From: Antedon mediterranea
Taxonomy: Eukaryota; Echinodermata; Crinoidea; Comatulida; Antedonidae
Length of the DNA: 60,000 nucleotides
NCBI RefSeq assembly: GCF_964355755.1
Contig: NC_092672.1
Coordinates: 23,248,501 to 23,308,500, forward strand
Reading direction: 5' to 3'
This document shows, in pieces, positions 38,424 through 48,684 of this stretch. Under the pieces are notes generated by a model that saw nothing but the letters and a program-made list of their open reading frames with translations, made no database searches and was not told where the DNA came from. Position numbers and translations under genes: made by a program. Every line of letters starts with the position of its first letter. The first letter of the stretch is position 1.

Positions 38424-41400
38424 ATGGCCGGTACTAGAGCACCCAAGCAATGGTGCTTAACCAAGAACGAAACTATAAATACATTCGAAAACTGGAAGCA
38501 AAACCTTATCTACACACTCTCACTTGATGCAAATTTTGCCCCATTTCTCCTAGATGGTTCTGTTTGGCGTCCCAAAACCAGGGCATCCCCCCTTCGCGGC
38601 TTAACTGACGACAATGAGGAGGTACCTGTTGCACGTCGTCATACCGCCCAACAAAAACTCACTATCCTTGAACTCATGCTCGGTCAGATCGCTAATTTTT
38701 GCCCTATAATTTCCCGGAATACCATTGTTAAAAGCTCCTCCTCACTTTCACAAATTTGGCAAACTATCCGACTGCATTATGGATTCCAGTCAACCGGCGC
38801 CCATTTTATTGATTTTGCTGATATACTTTTACAAGATAATGAAAGGCCGGAAGATCTCTATCAGCGCTTAGTTGCTTTCGTCCATGATAATTTACTACGT
38901 CAAGACGGGGGCATTTCCCACCATGATGCCCAAATACAGGAGGACGAAGAACTTTCACCCTCGTTGGAAAATTTGGTAGTTCTTACTTGGCTCTCTCTCA
39001 TCCACAAAGGCCTTCCTAAGTTGGTTAAGCAAAGGTATGGTACTGAGCTCCGCACTCGAACTCTAGCGTCAGTGAAACCGGAGATTTCTCAAGCTTTAGA
39101 CTCTCTCTTAGAAGAGTTACGAACTGCGGATGATGCGCGTGTTTTTCGGTCATCCACATTTCGCTCTCCTTCAACTTTCACACCCCGCTCTACTGATTCA
39201 CGCCGAAATTCCAATGCTCGGCAGTCATTCTCCCGACCACAGTTTTCCCAACACAAGTCCTGTCCTATTTGTAAACAGAGCGGCCGATCGGACGACAAGC
39301 ATTTCCTCAGTGAATGCCCTCATTTGCCCGAGTCAGACAGGAAATACATGGCTAAAGCCCGACAAATCGTTGGCATCATCGATGATGATAACAGCTCGGA
39401 TGAGCCTGGTGATAATAGTGCACCGTCGACAGCTTTACGAGTCCAAGTTCGCCAGTCCCCATACCTTGACACATTTCACCAACACCACACAGCCAGAATC
39501 ACACTAGACAGTGGGGCTACAGGAAACATGATTGCCTTTACTGCTGCCACTGCCCTTGGCGCCACCATTAAAAGTAGCTCTCAGTCTGCCCATCAGGCTG
39601 ACGGATCTTCCCCACTTTCGGTCGTAGGCGAAACCACAATTATTCTCACAAGGGACGACAGGGAATTCAAATTTGAGGGTCTCGTTGTCGAAAAACTTGA
39701 CGTCGACATTCTTGCCGGAACTCCTTTTATGGAGCTAAATGATATCGCCCTCCGACCTGCGAAGCGGGAAATCAAATTGGGTGACGGTACCACGTACATC
39801 TATGGTTCTCAGGTACAGGGCCTTCACCATAACACGGTTCGAAGTGCTTGTGTGCTTCGTGCTCCTGAAGGGGAGACCACTATATGGCCGGGAGAATTTA
39901 TTGAGGTAGCCATTCCGTCTGACTTCATCCAACAAGATGACGTGTTTGCTCTCGAACCACATAGTAAGGGTACGTTTCCTCGAACCTGGCCAAAGTTTGA
40001 CTTGGTCTCTAGTGTTGCGGGAAGGGTACGTATCCCAAACTCCACCGACACACCTCAGGTCATCAAACGACACGAACATTTTTGCCAAGTCCGACCCACC
40101 TTTGTGCCATTGTCGGCCGAAAATGCTATTCCCCAAAAGTCGCCATCTAAGCCCTGTAAGCCTCCTTCCTCTGTTGCGTTTTCTGATTATGTCAAGCTAG
40201 ATCCAGACCATATCCTCCCACAGAATGTGAAATCCCAATTCCAATCCATTCTTACTGAATACGATGTTGTTTTCGATCCTATGATTAAAGCCTACAACGG
40301 CTCTGTTGGCCCATTCCAGGCTGTTGTTAACATGGGACCTGTACAGCCTCCTCAGAGGAAAGGTCGAGTTCCTCAGTACTCCAGAGATAAACTGGTTGAG
40401 CTACAGGACAAATTTGATGAGCTTGAGGAAGTGGGAGTATTTGTTCGCCCCGAGGACGTCGGTGTCCAAGTCGAATATCTTAACCCATCTTTCCTTGTCA
40501 AAAAAGAGAGTGGTGGTTACCGTCTGGTTACAGCATTCGCCGAGGTCGGACGATATGCAAAACCCCAACCCTCCCTTATGCCGGATGTCAACTCCGTTCT
40601 ACGTAACATCGCAAAATGGAAGCACATAATCACTACTGACCTCACAAAGGCCTTTTACCAGATTCCTTTGTCTCGCGCTTCTATGAAGTACTGCGGCGTT
40701 GCCACACCATTTCGAGGTGTGAGAGTTTATGCCCGGTGTGCCATGGGTATGCCTGGTTCAGAGACCGCCCTCGAAGAGCTGACTTGTCGGGTACTGGGGG
40801 ATTTGATTAAGGAGGGAGTAGTAGCAAAGCTTGCGGATGACCTTTATTGTGGAGGGGACAGTTTAGAGGAGTTAATTTACAATTGGCGGCGTCTATTCCA
40901 ATGCATTTACAAGTGTGGTCTGCGATTGTCTGCTAGCAAAACGGTGATTTGTCCACAAACTACAACCATTCTTGGGTGGACCTGGTCCCTAGGTTCTATT
41001 CGCGCAAATACTCATCGTATTTCAACGTTAAAGGCATGCACTCCACCACCGACGGTAAGAGGTTTACGCTCCTTTATCGGGGCATATAAGGTGTTAGCAC
41101 GCGTTTTACCTCAGTGCGCATCTCTCATCGCTCCACTGGAAGAAGCCATAGCCGGCTTACAGTCCAAAGAAACAATACATTGGTACGATGCCTTACATGA
41201 AGCATTTAAAGTAGCACAGAACGCACTTGACTCAAACAAGGTTATAGTTTTACCTCATCCCGATGACCAACTGTGGATCGTTACGGATGGTGCCGTTAAA
41301 AGTCATGGTCTAGGCGCAACCTTATACGTTACTCGTAAATCCAAACCACAGTTAGCCGGCTTTTTTAGTGCCAAACTCCGTGCGCGTCAGGTCACATGGC

Positions 41401-43241
41401 TACCCTGCGAGATCGAAGCTTTGGCTATCGCGGCAGCCGTTAAACATTTTAGTCCTTTTATTATCCAGTCTCGACATAACACATGTGTCCTAACTGACAG
41501 TAAGCCATGCGTCCAAGCGCTTGAAAAGCTATGCAGGGGAGAATTCTCAGTCAGTCCCCGTGTGTCCACCTTCTTGTCCACCGCTAGCAGGTACCAGATT
41601 TCTATTCGGCACCTGGCAGGCTCAGCCAACGTCCCATCCGACTTTGCTAGTCGCAATGCTCCACCATGCTCAGTTGACAACTGTCAGGTTTGCTCATTTG
41701 TCAACGGCGCGATAGAGTCAACGGTACTACGTTCATCGATACGTGATTTCATTACTGGAGACGCCAAACTCCCGTTCACCAGTCGGCCAGCTTGGCTAGC
41801 CATCCAATCCGAGTGTCCAGACCTTCGGCGTGTAAAAGCTCATCTTATTCAAGGAACGCGTCCATCTAAAAAGTTAACCAATGTCAGGGACATTAAACGG
41901 TACCTTAACTGTTGTTCCATTGGAAGAGATGGTCTCCTTGTAGTCAACCGCACTGAACCACTCTCACTTAAGCATGAATGTATTATTGTCCCTCGCCCCG
42001 TATTAAACGGACTGCTGACATCACTTCACGTCCGGCTAGATCACCCAACTAGTCACCAACTTAAGTTATCCGTTCGCCGCCACTTCTTTGCGCTTGACTT
42101 GGACAAAACCATCGAACAGGTGTCAGAATCGTGTCATCACTGTGCCTCGATCCGTACTGTACCCACCACTGCAATTGAGCAGTCCACTGATGATCCTCCG
42201 TCGAAGCTCGGAGTCACCTTTGCCGCCGATGTCCTAAAACGCGAGCGTCAACTTATTCTTGTTGTCAGAGAGACGGTGACGTCTTACACCCTTTCGTGTT
42301 TAATCAGCGATGAGAAGCACGATACTCTCCGTGATACCTTGATTCGCTTATGCATTGGCATGTGCCCCGTGGAGGGCCCCTCAGCAACCATCCGCACAGA
42401 CCCTGCCCCGGGCTTCATGGCACTCGTCCACGATCCCGTCTTACTGAAACATAGGATTTCGATCGAAATTGGCAGAGTTAAGAACATCAACAAAAACCCG
42501 GTTGGAGAGAAAGCTGTACGCGAATTGTCAGAAGAGTTACTTCGGCAAGAGCCTGGTGGTGGTCCCATCTCACCGACGGTGCTTGCTGTCGCCACATCTC
42601 GTCTTAACTCCCGTATCCGAACACGAGGATTGTCGTCTCGCGAAATGTGGACACAGCGAGATCAGTTCACTCATGACCAAATCCCTATTTCTGACCGCAA
42701 GTTGATTATCAGCCAACAGCACCTCAGAGCCTCTAATCACGCGCACAGCGAAAAGTCTAAGGCACCCGTCGCGTGTGCAGCACCTGACGTTTCTATTACG
42801 GTTGGTGATTTAGTCTACCTGTGGACAGATCGTCGCAAGACCTGTGCACGAGATCGCTATCTCGTTGTTTCTGTAGATGGAAAGTGGTGCAACGTCCGAA
42901 AGTTTACGCACTCACAATTGAGAAGCGCTAATTATTGTGTAAAGAAATCAGAGTGTTTTACTGTACCGACTGACGTTCATCATTCTCCCACACCAACCTC
43001 CCAACGCCACTGTGACACCTCTGATGAAGAACCTGATTTCACAGTTGATCCGTCTCCATTTCCTCCACCCGAGGTACCGTCAACTCTTTCTGCCTCTCCT
43101 GATGAGGTGAACGACAAGTCATCATCCATACAGACCCCGGAAGAATCACCAATGGAAGTTCCAGCACAGTTGTCTCATCGCACATCCACACGTTCACGCA
43201 GATTTCCTAGACATCTCGCTGACTACGTTCTTGATTTATAA
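38424..43241 (+). CDS. Ty3/Gypsy gag-pol polyprotein, single intact ORF
   Basis: The start is ATG 38424 in the context ACCATGG; the frame is open 14 codons further upstream. Numbering is from this Met. Gag begins with CLTKNETINTFENWKQNL. A CPIC-x9-H-x4-C knuckle lies near residue 290. The protease has LDSGATGNM (catalytic Asp 362). The RT has TTDLTKAFYQIPL and LADDLYCGG (Asp 805 and 806). RNase H has TDGAVKSHGLGATL, PCEIEALAIAA and LTDSKPCVQAL. Integrase has an H-x4-H ... C-x2-C zinc domain (HVRLDHP to SCHHC), catalytic Asp 1269, Asp 1326 and Glu 1362 (D,D35E), then a basic C-terminal domain. The order PR-RT-RH-IN marks Ty3/Gypsy. Gag and Pol share one frame with no stop or shift, and no envelope ORF follows. 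L in place of Y/F in the RT box is atypical. Confidence 0.92.
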   Translation: MAGTRAPKQWCLTKNETINTFENWKQNLIYTLSLDANFAPFLLDGSVWRPKTRASPLRGLTDDNEEVPVARRHTAQQKLTILELMLGQIANFCPIISRNTIVKSSSSLSQIWQTIRLHYGFQSTGAHFIDFADILLQDNERPEDLYQRLVAFVHDNLLRQDGGISHHDAQIQEDEELSPSLENLVVLTWLSLIHKGLPKLVKQRYGTELRTRTLASVKPEISQALDSLLEELRTADDARVFRSSTFRSPSTFTPRSTDSRRNSNARQSFSRPQFSQHKSCPICKQSGRSDDKHFLSECPHLPESDRKYMAKARQIVGIIDDDNSSDEPGDNSAPSTALRVQVRQSPYLDTFHQHHTARITLDSGATGNMIAFTAATALGATIKSSSQSAHQADGSSPLSVVGETTIILTRDDREFKFEGLVVEKLDVDILAGTPFMELNDIALRPAKREIKLGDGTTYIYGSQVQGLHHNTVRSACVLRAPEGETTIWPGEFIEVAIPSDFIQQDDVFALEPHSKGTFPRTWPKFDLVSSVAGRVRIPNSTDTPQVIKRHEHFCQVRPTFVPLSAENAIPQKSPSKPCKPPSSVAFSDYVKLDPDHILPQNVKSQFQSILTEYDVVFDPMIKAYNGSVGPFQAVVNMGPVQPPQRKGRVPQYSRDKLVELQDKFDELEEVGVFVRPEDVGVQVEYLNPSFLVKKESGGYRLVTAFAEVGRYAKPQPSLMPDVNSVLRNIAKWKHIITTDLTKAFYQIPLSRASMKYCGVATPFRGVRVYARCAMGMPGSETALEELTCRVLGDLIKEGVVAKLADDLYCGGDSLEELIYNWRRLFQCIYKCGLRLSASKTVICPQTTTILGWTWSLGSIRANTHRISTLKACTPPPTVRGLRSFIGAYKVLARVLPQCASLIAPLEEAIAGLQSKETIHWYDALHEAFKVAQNALDSNKVIVLPHPDDQLWIVTDGAVKSHGLGATLYVTRKSKPQLAGFFSAKLRARQVTWLPCEIEALAIAAAVKHFSPFIIQSRHNTCVLTDSKPCVQALEKLCRGEFSVSPRVSTFLSTASRYQISIRHLAGSANVPSDFASRNAPPCSVDNCQVCSFVNGAIESTVLRSSIRDFITGDAKLPFTSRPAWLAIQSECPDLRRVKAHLIQGTRPSKKLTNVRDIKRYLNCCSIGRDGLLVVNRTEPLSLKHECIIVPRPVLNGLLTSLHVRLDHPTSHQLKLSVRRHFFALDLDKTIEQVSESCHHCASIRTVPTTAIEQSTDDPPSKLGVTFAADVLKRERQLILVVRETVTSYTLSCLISDEKHDTLRDTLIRLCIGMCPVEGPSATIRTDPAPGFMALVHDPVLLKHRISIEIGRVKNINKNPVGEKAVRELSEELLRQEPGGGPISPTVLAVATSRLNSRIRTRGLSSREMWTQRDQFTHDQIPISDRKLIISQQHLRASNHAHSEKSKAPVACAAPDVSITVGDLVYLWTDRRKTCARDRYLVVSVDGKWCNVRKFTHSQLRSANYCVKKSECFTVPTDVHHSPTPTSQRHCDTSDEEPDFTVDPSPFPPPEVPSTLSASPDEVNDKSSSIQTPEESPMEVPAQLSHRTSTRSRRFPRHLADYVLDL

Positions 43242-43337
43242 TGTTTCATTCGTATTATATAGTTAAGTTTCGACCATTCAATTTAGATTTTGAGTGCTTT
43301 TGCTTGCTTTGTTTTGTTTTTGACTTTTGTGTTTTAT

Positions 43338-43355
43338 GAGAAGAGAAAAAAAAAA
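43338..43355 (+). promoter_or_regulatory. Polypurine tract of the Ty3/Gypsy element
   Basis: GAGAAGAGAAAAAAAAAA lies a few bases before the 3' LTR, the expected plus-strand primer site for LTR retrotransposon reverse transcription. ATGATTA separates it from the LTR. Confidence 0.6.
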
Positions 43356-43361
43356 TGATTA

Positions 43362-43522
43362 CGCCAGTCTAGCGCCCCCTATCTGGGTAGACTTATATAT
43401 CATGGCCGCTGGTTGTTATGTTATTGTTGTGATATTTGGTTTTGACGAATAAAGATCTTATTCTACTTGAGTCTTACGTGTCCGGTCGTCTTTATTGTGG
43501 TGTGCCTTTTGCCTTACTGGCG
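43362..43522 (+). repeat. 3' LTR of Ty3/Gypsy element (161 bp)
   Basis: Same sequence as the 5' LTR at every position I compared. The flank after it starts CAG, and CAG also precedes the 5' LTR; a longer target duplication is not evident. Confidence 0.9.
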
Positions 43523-43827
43523 CAGTAATTACATGACTAGTTTTTAATTTTTATGATTTCTCATAACGCATTATAGTACTGTACATAACATGCAATCATA
43601 AGTTGATTTGTTGACGGCAGCCACCGCGTGGATGTGAAAAAACTGTTCGGAAATTCGGGGTCGCAACGCTAAAAACAGCATTACGATTCTTAAGATAGAT
43701 ACTGATTCTTATTAATATCATTATAATTATTTTAACGCGTGGCGTAGTCGTATTCTAATTATTAATTCATGCATGGCATAGGCCAAGTTTCATCCATCTC
43801 TCGCTCGCGCAACGACAACGACTATCG

Positions 43828-44690
43828 AGGCTACAGCAAAGAATATATATCACAAGAATGAGTATTCCGCGATTTTTGCATGATAAATTTGTAACAGAGA
43901 GCTCCAGTGAGTGATGCCCGCCCTCATAAGGGCGGATGTATACATACTAAATAAGACTTGATTTAATAGATATTATACATGTCAAATTAAATAGAATTAT
44001 GATAATAGTTTTTGCAATTGTAAACTATTTTATAATACATATTTATTAACAAACTAGTGTACATTCACTTTTACAGACAATTATTTACTAACATGCTAAG
44101 TTAGTTCACAAAAAAGGCCTAACACAGCAACACAAAAAATCAACAAATCGTTACTCAGCACGGCCTATTCTTTACCATTGCCGCGTACTACTCTACGCCC
44201 GGTAAATTAAGTATTGTTTTTATGATATAAATTAGTATAAATTACATGTTATTAATAGGACAAAATGTTAAATGTCATTAACATTTATTTGTTTTACCAG
44301 AAACAAGTTAAATATAGGAATATTATTAAACTATCCTTCGTGAAAACGCGTAAACACCAACACGCCCGGTCACGCTATCGTAGCGCCCGGTTGATAAAGC
44401 AAACTGTTTATACGGCAGTTTTCACTAAATAAATTGCATAAAACGAACAATTAAATATCCAAATAGTATTTAACATGATGTTGGCATGTAGTTGATAACA
44501 TTTTTTATCATGAAAATACTACCGGTGGTCTAGCCTTTGATTATTGAAACCGTCACAAAAAGTTGTATACATCCCAGATACATCCACACTTATGGCGGCG
44601 CCCTACCACATGGACAATATTACTGTTACAAGGAAAATCGCGGATTACTCATTCTTGTGATATATATTATTTGGCTACAGTAAATCCCTA
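43828..44690. mobile_element. Foldback/MITE-like element, ~120-bp arms
   Basis: The left arm (about 43828-43951) contains GGCTACAGCAAAGAATATAT, CACAAGAATGAGTATTCCGC and GCGGATGTATAC. Its inverted counterpart runs from GTATACATCC near 44566 to GGCTACAG near 44690. The 610-bp inner part is AT-rich and non-coding. It lies between the retrotransposon and the right arm of the inverted repeat at 44753. Confidence 0.65.
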
Positions 44691-44752
44691 TAACACTCCG
44701 ACTCTCGGTGTGGTGTGTGGCACTACTGTATTGCTATAATTCACTTCCCAGA

Positions 44753-44857
44753 GCTCTGGGCATGCGCAATAGCGTGTCGGATTCCCTAACGGTGAGCAGT
44801 TGAGTTCCGGGGCCGGAAACCTAACCACGGCGATTTATATATGGGGGTGAACATGTT
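44753..44857 (-). repeat. Right arm of inverted repeat around the Ty3/Gypsy element
   Basis: GAGCTCTGGGCATGCGCAAT through CCTAACCACGGCG to GGTGAACATGTT, the reverse complement of 37721-37815 with a few gaps. About 7 kb separate the two arms at present; about 1.6 kb would remain without the LTR element. Confidence 0.65.
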
Positions 44858-45194
44858 GTTACGTTTGTTACCGGTAATATTTTATGGTAATTAATAATTT
44901 ATAGAACAGTGAATGTTAGGAAAAAATGGCGAAATAAATGTAAGGGTACACTCAGCTACTAAACTATAATTAGGCCGAGGCCTAGCCGGCGCTACTGCAG
45001 TTTCGCACCACACCGTTATATCTTCGATTTCTCACCTAAACTTTCGTTTTTTACACTCACAACATAATATTATGTAACATGTTTATACGATTCGACCACT
45101 TACGAAGTAATTTTTTAAAAATAACAAAACTTTTAAAAACATTTTAAATAATACTGAACTCGCTGTTTCACGACTGGTGCCCATATAACGCTTA

Positions 45195-45413
45195 CCTGTC
45201 ATCAACGGAAGGATCTAAATCTCTACTAGATCTTCTACGCATGTGTAGATATTTACTACGTCATCATATATGTATCGTATTTTACTTGCGGTCCGGCCAT
45301 GCAGTATTTACTCACACGTCGCTTATTTTATACCGTATTACAGTACTTAAATATAATGTATATAGCTTTCCCAGACATCCCACAGCTATATAGGTTAATA
45401 TACATGGAATTAA
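45195..45413 (+). repeat. Inverted arm A, left
   Basis: Contains TCATCAACGGAAGGATCTAA, TACGCATGTGTAGATAT, TTACTTGCGGTCCGGCCATG and GCTTTCCCAGACATCC. The same blocks appear as reverse complement, in reverse order, at 57768-57976. The arms are diverged (small gaps and substitutions). Confidence 0.75.
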
Positions 45414-45895
45414 AGTGTAGGCCTACCATCAAACATTTTTGAAAAAGATATTATTAGATATCATAATCGGGTTATGTTTATGCTGTAGGAAAAAGGAGAA
45501 TCAACGTAAACGAATACTTAAAAAGCCCCATTCCCTACGTTTTTTAGATCTAATTTAAGATCACAAACTATATTTAATGTAAAAATAATACTATATGGTC
45601 CTATTGCGATAACTTTTTTCGTCTTTAAACGGTTAAAAATGTGAAAAATAAGTCGATTCTAATAATTATAGCGGCCCGCTATAAATCCCAAAATGCATTG
45701 CGCGCGGATGGATATTTTTGTTTTTCACCTGTAATTTGCCCACTTTTCGATCGATCGTGAGGCCAAAACAAATGGAAGACTCCTAACTTTTCAGCGAAAA
45801 TACCGGGTTTTCCCCAATTTGTATCAACGGAGTCTGGCAAAAATAGAAAGACAATTAATGCAGCAACTATACAACGTCAGGCTAGGTATATAGGT

Positions 45896-46153
45896 AGCGT
45901 ACGATGTTCGTACGTTACCGATGTTTACCAGCTAGGCCTACAAAACTAAGCCTAGCTAGGCTAGGCCTAAGACCGTCCACGAGAGGTCGATCGCCGCGAG
46001 CTACTTAGGTAGTGCATTGTTTCTCACTTTTTATCATAATTTACCATAAAACGTACATTTAAGACAAGGAATGACATGGTTTAATGTTTTTAAAGTGATA
46101 TATATGTATTATTTTCCAAAAAACGTCCAAAATTGCAGGGAAGGGGTCTTTAA
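45896..46153 (+). repeat. Inverted arm B, left
   Basis: Runs from TCGTACGTTACCGATGTTTA through GACCGTCCACGAGAGGTCGA to GCAGGGAAGGGGTCTTTAA. The reverse complement with high similarity lies at 59752-60000 and probably continues beyond the window. Inside are several overlapping copies of TAGGCCTA/CTAGCTAGGC words. Confidence 0.85.
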
Positions 46154-46179
46154 TCTATGCCTACTATGATTCCGGTAAA

Positions 46180-47098
46180 TCCACTGTACATAGCCGTATA
46201 CCTGCCCTGACGTATGACAAATAAGACATTTATTATTTGTCATCCTTCAGGGCAGGTATTGTATGATTCCACTGTACATAGCCGTATACCTGCCCTGACG
46301 TATGACAAATAAGACATTTATTATTTGTCAGCCTTCAGGGCAGGTATTGTATGATTCCCCTGTACATAGCCGTATACCTGCCCTGACGTATGACAAATAA
46401 GAAATTTATTATTTGTCAGCCTTCAGGGTAGGTATTGTATGGTTCCACTGTACATAGCCGTATACCTGCCCTGACGTATGACAAATAAGACATTTATTAT
46501 TTGTCAGCCTTCAGGGCAGGTATTGTATGATTCCCCTGTACATAGCCGTATAGGCCTACCTGCCCTGACGTATGACAAATAAGAAATTTATTATTTGTCA
46601 GCCTTCAGGGTAGGTATTGTATGGTTCCACTGTACATAGCCGTATACCTGCCCTGACGTATGACAAATAAGACATTTATTATTTGTCATCCTTCAGGGCA
46701 GGTATTGTATGATTCCACTGCACATAGCCGTATACCTGCCCTGACGTATGACAAATAAGACATTTATTATTTTTCATCCTTCAGGACAGGTATTGTATGA
46801 TTCCACTGTACATAGCCGTATACCTGCCCTGACATTATTTGTCATCCTTCAGGGCAGGTAGTGTATGATTCCACTGTACATAGCCGTATACCTGCCCTGA
46901 CGTATGACAAATAAGACATTTATTATTTGTCATCCTTCAGGGCATGTATTGTATGATTCCACTGTACATAGCCGTATACCTGCCCTGACGTATGACAAAT
47001 AAGACATTTATTATTTGTCATCCTTCAGGGCAGGTATTGTATGATTCCACTGTACATAGCCGTATACCTGCCCTGACGTATGACAAATAAAACATTTA
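46180..47098 (+). repeat. Palindromic satellite array, left (11 units of ~88 bp)
   Basis: Eleven units begin CCACTGTACATAGCCGTATA (about 46181, 46268, 46358, 46446, 46535, 46625, 46716, 46804, 46872, 46963, 47050). Within each unit TACCTGCCCTGACGTATGAC pairs with the downstream GTCATCCTTCAGGGCAGGTA around GACAAATAA...TTATTTGTC, so each unit forms a long hairpin. The unit at 46804 has lost about 20 bp at the hairpin tip, and the one at 46535 has an extra GGCCTA. The array is cut at about 47098 by a LINE; one more unit end appears on the other side at 54895-54953. Confidence 0.9.
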
Positions 47099-47139
47099 TA
47101 TATAATACTCAGCTGTGATTCAACGAGAGTAGACGTGTT

Positions 47140-47636
47140 TGAAGGAGCTCTCGCTAGCCATACTAGCCAAACCGGCGTTTCAACTAACTGTAACACACCA
47201 AGCTGAACATACTTCATATTTCCCGCTGCAGATCAAATCACAGCGGCACACCTTAAGTCTAGACTCTGATTTTTTTTTTCTTGGATCAATTTCGTACGGA
47301 TTACCTATCAATAATCATCATTACTTTACACAGTTGAATTTATTTGTGCGTTTACATGGACTATATACCAACACTTTGCCGAGGAAAGTAAGTTATCGCT
47401 AGCCAAGCTAAACCAGCGATTAAAACACGCCAAGCTGAACAACTCATATTTCCCGCTGAGGGTAAGCTCATAACGGCACAACTTAAACATACCACTGTCT
47501 ATTTAATATAATCTAGAACGGATTACCCATTAATAATCATCATTGATTTACACAGTTGAATTTGTGTGTAGTTATTTATGGACAATACCCCCATTTTACT
47601 GAGGAATGTTTCATAAAATAGTGAATGGTCTATAGC
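47140..47636 (+). repeat. LINE 5' UTR, two tandem ~250-bp units
   Basis: The unit beginning CGCTAGCCATACTAGCCAAA (about 47151) recurs from CGCTAGCCAAGCTAAACCAG (about 47398). Shared inner blocks are CCAAGCTGAACA, CATATTTCCCGCTG, GATTACC[TC]AT and TTTACACAGTTGAATTT. Tandem 5' UTR units are known in several LINE families, where they carry promoter activity; that role is inferred here. Confidence 0.7.
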
Positions 47637-47638
47637 AG

Positions 47639-48481
47639 ATGGCTATTAACAATTGGAATACCCAAGACTACTATAAAATGATTGTCAGTATAATTATAAA
47701 TACCATTGTTCTCGTACCAATTGCATTCAAGCTACTTATTATAGCCGGCGATATAGAAACAAATCCGGGTCCTATAGAAACCAGACAAACAACAATTAAA
47801 GAATCAATGGGAATGGAACCTTCATTGAAAGATGTTTTGAAACAACTTAACGATATGAATACAGTTTTAAACGATAAAATGGATAGGATAGCTTCTGATT
47901 TTGCTTCAATTAAAGGAGATATGTCGAAAGGATTTGACAGCCTAACTAAAAAAATAACTGATTTGGAAGAAGAAAATATAAGACTAAAAAACACAAACAA
48001 AGTTATAACTACACAACTAGATAAACTAGAAGCTGAAAGTCGTCGTAATAACATCATTATTTATGATATCCCTGAAGATGATAGAAATGAAACGTGGCTT
48101 GACTGCGAACGAAAGGTAAAGGATTATATAACAACAAATTTAGAAATCGAAGAGGTCGCTTTCGAGAGAGCGCATAGATTGCACAGCAAAAGTAACCCAC
48201 GACCCATCATAGCAAAACTTACTAGCTACAAACAAAAAGATGAAATAATGTCCAAAAATAGAGCACTCAAAAGGAAAATGACTGGAAATAAATCAAAAAT
48301 TAACATGGGTGAAGATTATACTTTCAGAGTCCGTAAAATTAGAAAAGGCCTACAACCAAGGATACAACAAGCAATCAAAAACAACGATCGTTTTCGGCTC
48401 AGATATGATAAGCTGTTTATAGGCGACGAAGTATATACATTCAACGTAGAAGAAAACAAAATCATAAACCTCACAAAATAG
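47639..48481 (+). CDS. LINE ORF1 protein with N-terminal 2A-like peptide
   Basis: 280 codons from ATG 47639. Residues 14-35 are hydrophobic (MIVSIIINTIVLVPIAFKLL), directly followed by AGDIETNPGP, an exact fit to the 2A ribosome-skipping motif D-[VI]-E-x-N-P-G-P. Skipping would separate Gly44 from Pro45. A coiled-coil-like region follows (about 60-140: LEEENIRLKNTNKVITTQLD), then RRNNIIIYDIPEDD and FERAHRLHSKSNPRPIIAKL, the RRM-like and C-terminal parts of L1-type ORF1 proteins, which bind RNA as chaperones. The frame ends at TAG 48479-48481. The ORF2 frame continues in the same register after this stop. 2A at the start of LINE ORF1 is known from sea urchin and other invertebrate LINEs. Confidence 0.85.
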   Translation: MAINNWNTQDYYKMIVSIIINTIVLVPIAFKLLIIAGDIETNPGPIETRQTTIKESMGMEPSLKDVLKQLNDMNTVLNDKMDRIASDFASIKGDMSKGFDSLTKKITDLEEENIRLKNTNKVITTQLDKLEAESRRNNIIIYDIPEDDRNETWLDCERKVKDYITTNLEIEEVAFERAHRLHSKSNPRPIIAKLTSYKQKDEIMSKNRALKRKMTGNKSKINMGEDYTFRVRKIRKGLQPRIQQAIKNNDRFRLRYDKLFIGDEVYTFNVEENKIINLTK

Positions 48482-48684
48482 GGTTTTGGCCGTGGTCCTA
48501 ATGAAGAACAATCTGAACCATCTTTGAAAGTCACTAAACACATTGATTGTATTTCTTGGAATATTAACGGTATTAATAACAAATTCGCTGACTCTGACTT
48601 TATTGAGTATGTTAACAAATTTGACATAATTTGTTTTAGTGAAACATGGGATAAATATCGGAACGATTACAATATTAAAGGTTT
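48482..48684 (+). CDS. Start of outer LINE ORF2 (endonuclease), truncated by insertion
   Basis: In the same frame as ORF1, after its TAG, come GFGRGPNEEQ, then KVTKHIDCISWNINGINN and FDIICFSETWDKYRND, the first blocks of an APE endonuclease (N and catalytic E of SETW). There is no ATG in this frame between the TAG and the insertion. The target duplication AAAGGTTT is at 48677-48684. Past this point the open frame continues by chance into the inserted LINE. Confidence 0.85.

Noticed and set aside
39735-40136. Long minus-strand frame opposite the gag-pol gene
   Set aside because: It is the antisense shadow of the conserved polyprotein ORF, which has all expected domains on the + strand.
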